Of a DNA stretch of 8,833 nucleotides, positions 5,331 through 8,833 are shown piece after piece. The notes beneath the pieces were generated by a model that ran no database searches, was not told the DNA's origin, and saw nothing but the letters and a program-made list of their open reading frames with translations. How positions within the stretch are numbered: the stretch's first letter is position 1; each line of letters starts with the position of its first letter. This stretch comes from an uncultured Peptococcaceae bacterium (GTDB taxonomy: Bacteria; Bacillota; Peptococcia; Peptococcales; Peptococcaceae): positions 1-8,833 of the forward strand of contig CABVBB010000054.1 of the NCBI GenBank assembly GCA_902496505.1, in the 5' to 3' direction. Both the position numbers and the translations under genes were made by a program.

Positions 5331-7346
5331 ATGGACAAAACAAATCGGCTGCTGATCGTTGGCATCGATGGCATGGATCCGCGCTTGACCAGAAAATATT
5401 TGGATGAAGGCAAACTGCCGGCCATTCAGGAGTTTTTGCGCAGAGGCTCAGCACGGCATGATCTCTCGATGCTGGGCGGGCATCCTTGCATCACGCCGCC
5501 CATGTGGACGACGATGGCCTGTGGCTGCTATGCCAATGTGCACGGCATCACCTGTTATTACCGCAATGTGCCCAGCGGACATGAGTATCAAGGCTACAAC
5601 TTGGACTCCAGTTTTTGTCAGGCTGAGCAGATCTGGAATGTGACAACAGAGGCGGGCAAAAAAACGTTGGTCTATCATTGGCCAGGTTCCAGTTGGCCGC
5701 CGACTTCGGACAGTCCGCTGCTCCATGTGATCGATGGCACTCAGCCAGCGTCGATCAATATGGGTATCGCTCAGGTAGAAGAAGAATTCATTCTCCAGGC
5801 CAATGTTAAAACACCAGAGGCGGCATTCAAAGAGAAAGCCTCTTCGGATGAACACATCCCTTGTGTGACAACAGACCTCAAGATCTCCGCTGAAGCAGAA
5901 GGTGCTGCGAAGCTGCACGATGGCACGCTGGCGCTTTCGGTAGAAGGCGGCGATATGCTCAATCTCCCCTTGACCTGGGAAGAGGGCGCCGGGATCTTAT
6001 CTGATTTTCCCTTTAACGTCGCTTTATCGCCTATCCATGAGGCAGCAGGCTGGGAAGCCGCTCCGGCTGGCGCTAAGGAGTTCGTACTGTTGTTATCCGG
6101 CGGCTTGATCCGTCGTCCGTCCTTGATCTTGCCGAATAAAGACGGCATTTATGATCGTATTGCTATTTACAAAGCAAAAAAGGATGCAGAACCGCTCATC
6201 GTCTTGGAGAACAATGTCTTTACGCCAGAGGTCATTGATGAAGCCTATGTACAGGATGCTTTTGTCAAAGTGACCAGAAATATGCGGGTATTGGATATCG
6301 ATCCGCAGGGGGAAAGCTTGAAAATGTGGGTGTCTGCAGCGATGACCTTGGATGAGGACCGCTTGTTCCATCCCAGACATTTATATAAGACGATCGTGGA
6401 CAACGTGGGGTATCCACCACCAATTTCCAATCTGGGCGCAGGCAGCCGTCAATTGATCGTGGACTGCATGATCGCCAACTGGGAATACGCGATGCAGTGG
6501 AATGCCAGCGCGATCTTGGAGTTGATCGAAGCGGAAAACTATGAGGTCGTCTTCAGTCAAGTACACAACATTGACGCTGTTGGCCATATGGTCCTGCGTT
6601 ATATGAAGACTCGGCCCAATTCCAAGCTGCCAGAGGAAGAGTATCAGTCTTTCATGGCGGAGACGTATCAGCAGACAGACCGCTATATTGCACGTTTCCT
6701 GCCGCTCTTGGATGAGGGCTGGACAGTCATCATCGTATCTGACCACGCGCAGGTATCGCCAGAGCATGAGAGAAGCTATTTCCCCGGCACAGGCGTATTG
6801 TACGAATTGGGCTATACGGTGCTCAAAACGGATGAAAATGGTCAGCCCATCAAGGAAGTGGACTGGGGCAAGACGCGGGCGATCGCTAACCGTGTCAATC
6901 ACATTTATCTCAATATCAAGGGCCGTGAACCGCATGGCATCGTTGATCCTGCGGATCAGTTCGAGCTGGAGGAGGCCATCATGACCGATCTGTACAGCTA
7001 CAAGGACAAGGAAACCGGTCACCGGATCATTTCTGTTGCTCTGCGTAATCGCGATGCCGTGCTCTTGGGCATGGGCGGTGATTATCCGCAGGCTGGCGAT
7101 ATCATTTACTGGACAGCTGAAGGGTACAACTGTGACCATGGCGATTCGCTTTCGACGACGTATGGACATGCGGGTACCTCTGTTGGACCGATCTTTATGG
7201 CAGCCGGCCCAGAGATCAAGCAGGGCTATGAGACGAAGCGCATCATCCGGCAGGTGGATGTGACGCCGACGGTAGCGCAGCTTTTAGGTGTGCGTATGCC
7301 GGCACAGTGCGAAGGCGCTGTGATCTATCAGATCTTGGCTGAGTAA
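5331..7346 (+). CDS. Alkaline-phosphatase-superfamily phosphodiesterase/phosphatase (nucleotide pyrophosphatase-like)
   Basis: The product is 671 residues and cytoplasmic: the N-terminus runs straight into the first catalytic strand (LLIVGIDGMD) with no signal peptide. A full two-metal site of the type I phosphodiesterase/NPP kind can be read: Asp13 in GIDGMD; nucleophile Thr55 in ITPPMW, aligning with the Thr of the NPP motif TFPN, with HGI at 71-73 spaced as in NPPs; Asp415 and His419 in DAVGH; Asp471-His472 in SDHA; His613 in GHAGTS. The middle (about 130-340) is an insertion relative to the core fold and may form the substrate-binding cap. ATG 5331 has AAAGGGG at 5315-5321. It is a paralogue of the partial gene at the left edge but keeps the metal His lost there. 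A DASS-type transporter gene follows 83 bases later. The substrate is unknown: phosphodiester, phosphomonoester and phosphonate substrates all occur in this superfamily. Confidence 0.92.
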   Translation: MDKTNRLLIVGIDGMDPRLTRKYLDEGKLPAIQEFLRRGSARHDLSMLGGHPCITPPMWTTMACGCYANVHGITCYYRNVPSGHEYQGYNLDSSFCQAEQIWNVTTEAGKKTLVYHWPGSSWPPTSDSPLLHVIDGTQPASINMGIAQVEEEFILQANVKTPEAAFKEKASSDEHIPCVTTDLKISAEAEGAAKLHDGTLALSVEGGDMLNLPLTWEEGAGILSDFPFNVALSPIHEAAGWEAAPAGAKEFVLLLSGGLIRRPSLILPNKDGIYDRIAIYKAKKDAEPLIVLENNVFTPEVIDEAYVQDAFVKVTRNMRVLDIDPQGESLKMWVSAAMTLDEDRLFHPRHLYKTIVDNVGYPPPISNLGAGSRQLIVDCMIANWEYAMQWNASAILELIEAENYEVVFSQVHNIDAVGHMVLRYMKTRPNSKLPEEEYQSFMAETYQQTDRYIARFLPLLDEGWTVIIVSDHAQVSPEHERSYFPGTGVLYELGYTVLKTDENGQPIKEVDWGKTRAIANRVNHIYLNIKGREPHGIVDPADQFELEEAIMTDLYSYKDKETGHRIISVALRNRDAVLLGMGGDYPQAGDIIYWTAEGYNCDHGDSLSTTYGHAGTSVGPIFMAAGPEIKQGYETKRIIRQVDVTPTVAQLLGVRMPAQCEGAVIYQILAE

Positions 7347-7362
7347 GGACAATGTTTAGCGG

Positions 7363-7400
7363 GGCCATCGATCAGCAGTAACTGCTGCTGATCGACGGCC
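7363..7400 (+). terminator. Long hairpin between phosphoesterase and transporter genes, no U-tract
   Basis: TCGATCAGCAG (7368-7378) pairs perfectly with CTGCTGATCGA (7385-7395) around the loop TAACTG. After one A-C mismatch, GGCC (7363-7366) pairs with GGCC (7397-7400), giving 15 base pairs. It starts 16 bases after the stop codon. The following bases (AGTATTATTATAG) are AT-rich but not a T-run, so full termination is doubtful. More likely it lowers or differentially stabilises read-through into the transporter gene 30 bases downstream. Confidence 0.6.
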
Positions 7401-7429
7401 AGTATTATTATAGAAGTGGAGGGTACAAA

Positions 7430-8833
7430 ATGGACGTTAGTAAATCGAACTTATTGATCAAATGGCTGATTTGTTTTGCTTTGGCTGCGCTTTGCTTTAT
7501 GCTGCCGCTGGGGCCTGCTTATACATTCTTATGTCAGAAATTTACGGCATCGACGGTTTTTTGTATTGCTTTGCTGGCTTTTGACCTGCTCAATCCGTTG
7601 ATGATCGGCTTGCTTTTGCCTGCGCTGTGGGTCTTATTCGGCTGCGCGACCTTTAATCAAGCGCTCAGTGGCTGGTCAGGCAGCTTTTTATTTATGTTGT
7701 TAGGCGCATTTACGTTCACCAATACCTTGAACCGCTGCGGTGTTTTGAAGCGGGTCGGCTATAAGATCATTTTGCTCTGCGGCGGTACGCTCAATGGTGC
7801 CATCTGGGGACTGTTCCTCAGCAGCATCGTCTTGGATGCCGCCAGCTTTACCATGGGTCAGGCGCTGCCGATCACCTTGGCTTTGGCGGTCTACTATAGT
7901 CTGGAACTCAAGCCCAAAGATCCAGAATCTATGCTGGTGGTGCTGGCGCTTATTTTAGGCGCGACCCAGGCCAACGCCTATTTATACAGCCCTATTTCCA
8001 TTTCTTTGATCCAAAGCGGGATCGCAGGGGTATTGCCAGAGTATAAGGTCTCAGCCGCAGAATTGATCGTGCACAATCTGCCGGTGTTTTTATTCAGCGT
8101 CCTCTTGCTCTGGGGATTTATGAAAGCCATCGGCAAAAAAAGCACTCGTGTCCTCAATATAGATAATCAACGGGCGTACTTCAAAAATGAATTGGCTAAA
8201 ATGGGGCCTGTATCGCTTATCGAGAAAAAAGCCTTGATCGTTTTGGCGCTGATGGTCGCTTTCATGCTTTTAAGCCCCGTGCACGGCTTAGATATGAGCT
8301 TTGGGTTCTTCTTTGCTGCCCTGGCCATGTTTTTACCGTTTATCAATGCCGGCAAGCTAGAGGATGTTACCTCTTTGGGGAACATGCTGCCGATCATCTC
8401 GATCACCTTTGCGTTCATGTCCATTGGCGCCGTGGGTACTGCGTGCGGCTTTGGGGCAGTCATCTCCAGCGCTGTGACGCCGTTTATGAGTCAGTTCGGC
8501 GCAGTGGGCAGCGTGTATGCGGTGCTTTTGCTCGCGACCTTGTCCAACTTTATTTTGACACCGGCAGCCATGCTGGTTTTGCTCAGCGCGCCAGTCGCTC
8601 AATTCTGTATGGATCTTGGCTACAACTTCATGCCGCATATCAATGCCATCTATCTGGCTGAGCATGCCGTCTTCCATCCCTATGAATGGCCGTCTTATAT
8701 GACCATCTTCGCTTTTGGCATGCTGCAGATCAACGATTTTGTCAAAGTCTGCGTCGTCAAAGCGATTTTCTATCTGTTGTTTATCAGTGCGATCATGATC
8801 CCGCTCTGGTATTTTGTGGGCTGGATCGCCTAA
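7430..8833 (+). CDS. DASS/SLC13-like anion:sodium symporter family membrane protein
   Basis: The product is 467 residues, strongly hydrophobic, with about 11-13 membrane segments or re-entrant hairpins (for example 11-30, 42-71, 84-101, 113-135, 167-186, 211-232, 268-282, 290-305, 318-338, 359-388, 441-464) and a polar loop at about 234-267. The segment SGSFLFMLLGAFTFTNTL...GVLKRVGYKI (82-112) matches the first-repeat pattern of the divalent anion:Na+ symporter family. In the second repeat, SNF-ILTPAA (372-380) sits where the family has its SNT substrate/Na+ motif, with Thr replaced by Phe; the first SNT equivalent (about 131-139, SSIVLDAAS) is also divergent. Substrate preference is therefore uncertain. 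ATG 7430 has GGAGGG six bases upstream. Its position behind the phosphoesterase gene suggests uptake or exchange of an anion linked to that enzyme. The TAA stop is the last codon of the window, so the gene is complete. Confidence 0.88.
   Translation: MDVSKSNLLIKWLICFALAALCFMLPLGPAYTFLCQKFTASTVFCIALLAFDLLNPLMIGLLLPALWVLFGCATFNQALSGWSGSFLFMLLGAFTFTNTLNRCGVLKRVGYKIILLCGGTLNGAIWGLFLSSIVLDAASFTMGQALPITLALAVYYSLELKPKDPESMLVVLALILGATQANAYLYSPISISLIQSGIAGVLPEYKVSAAELIVHNLPVFLFSVLLLWGFMKAIGKKSTRVLNIDNQRAYFKNELAKMGPVSLIEKKALIVLALMVAFMLLSPVHGLDMSFGFFFAALAMFLPFINAGKLEDVTSLGNMLPIISITFAFMSIGAVGTACGFGAVISSAVTPFMSQFGAVGSVYAVLLLATLSNFILTPAAMLVLLSAPVAQFCMDLGYNFMPHINAIYLAEHAVFHPYEWPSYMTIFAFGMLQINDFVKVCVVKAIFYLLFISAIMIPLWYFVGWIA

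Noticed and set aside
6381..7169. Long antisense open frame (262 residues) inside the phosphoesterase gene
   Set aside because: The + strand frame has a complete set of catalytic motifs; the antisense frame has no recognisable motif and is a shadow of its codon pattern.

Overview
The window looks like a chromosomal stretch from a bacterium of the Bacillota. I infer this from strong AGGAGG-type ribosome binding sites, tightly overlapping genes, moderate base composition, and a SWIM-domain protein plus cytoplasmic alkaline-phosphatase-superfamily enzymes of kinds I associate with that phylum. A member of the Negativicutes would fit, but that is a guess: no rRNA or marker gene is present. I see no tRNA, CRISPR array, insertion sequence or phage gene.

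Layout from left to right. (1) Bases 1-711 are the 3' part of a phosphodiesterase/phosphatase-like gene cut by the window edge, followed by a perfect 13-bp hairpin. (2) Bases 814-3021 hold three overlapping + strand genes: a small zinc-ribbon protein, an ABC-type ATPase with no membrane partner in view, and an unrecognised 319-residue protein with an internally repeated motif. (3) A long symmetric terminator at 3112-3150 separates this operon from a convergent SWIM zinc-finger gene (4804-3149, - strand), which has its own TTGACA promoter overlapped by inverted repeats. (4) A 526-bp non-coding divergent region lies at 4805-5330. (5) On the + strand, a complete 671-residue alkaline-phosphatase-superfamily phosphoesterase (5331-7346) is followed, after a second hairpin, by a DASS/SLC13-like anion transporter (7430-8833) whose stop codon is the last base of the window.

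The phosphoesterase and transporter are probably co-transcribed. They could form a module in which an anionic compound is imported and a phosphoester is cleaved in the cytoplasm; the substrate cannot be read from the sequence. The truncated gene at the left edge is a paralogue of the complete one (about 60% identical by eye over the shared part), but it carries Glu where the complete copy has the last metal-binding His. It may therefore have lost or changed activity.

The best candidate for an undescribed system is the operon at 814-3021: zinc-ribbon protein, soluble-type ABC ATPase and duplicated-motif protein, stitched together by 11-bp and 4-bp overlaps. The overlaps suggest coordinated synthesis, but no function can be assigned from the sequence.
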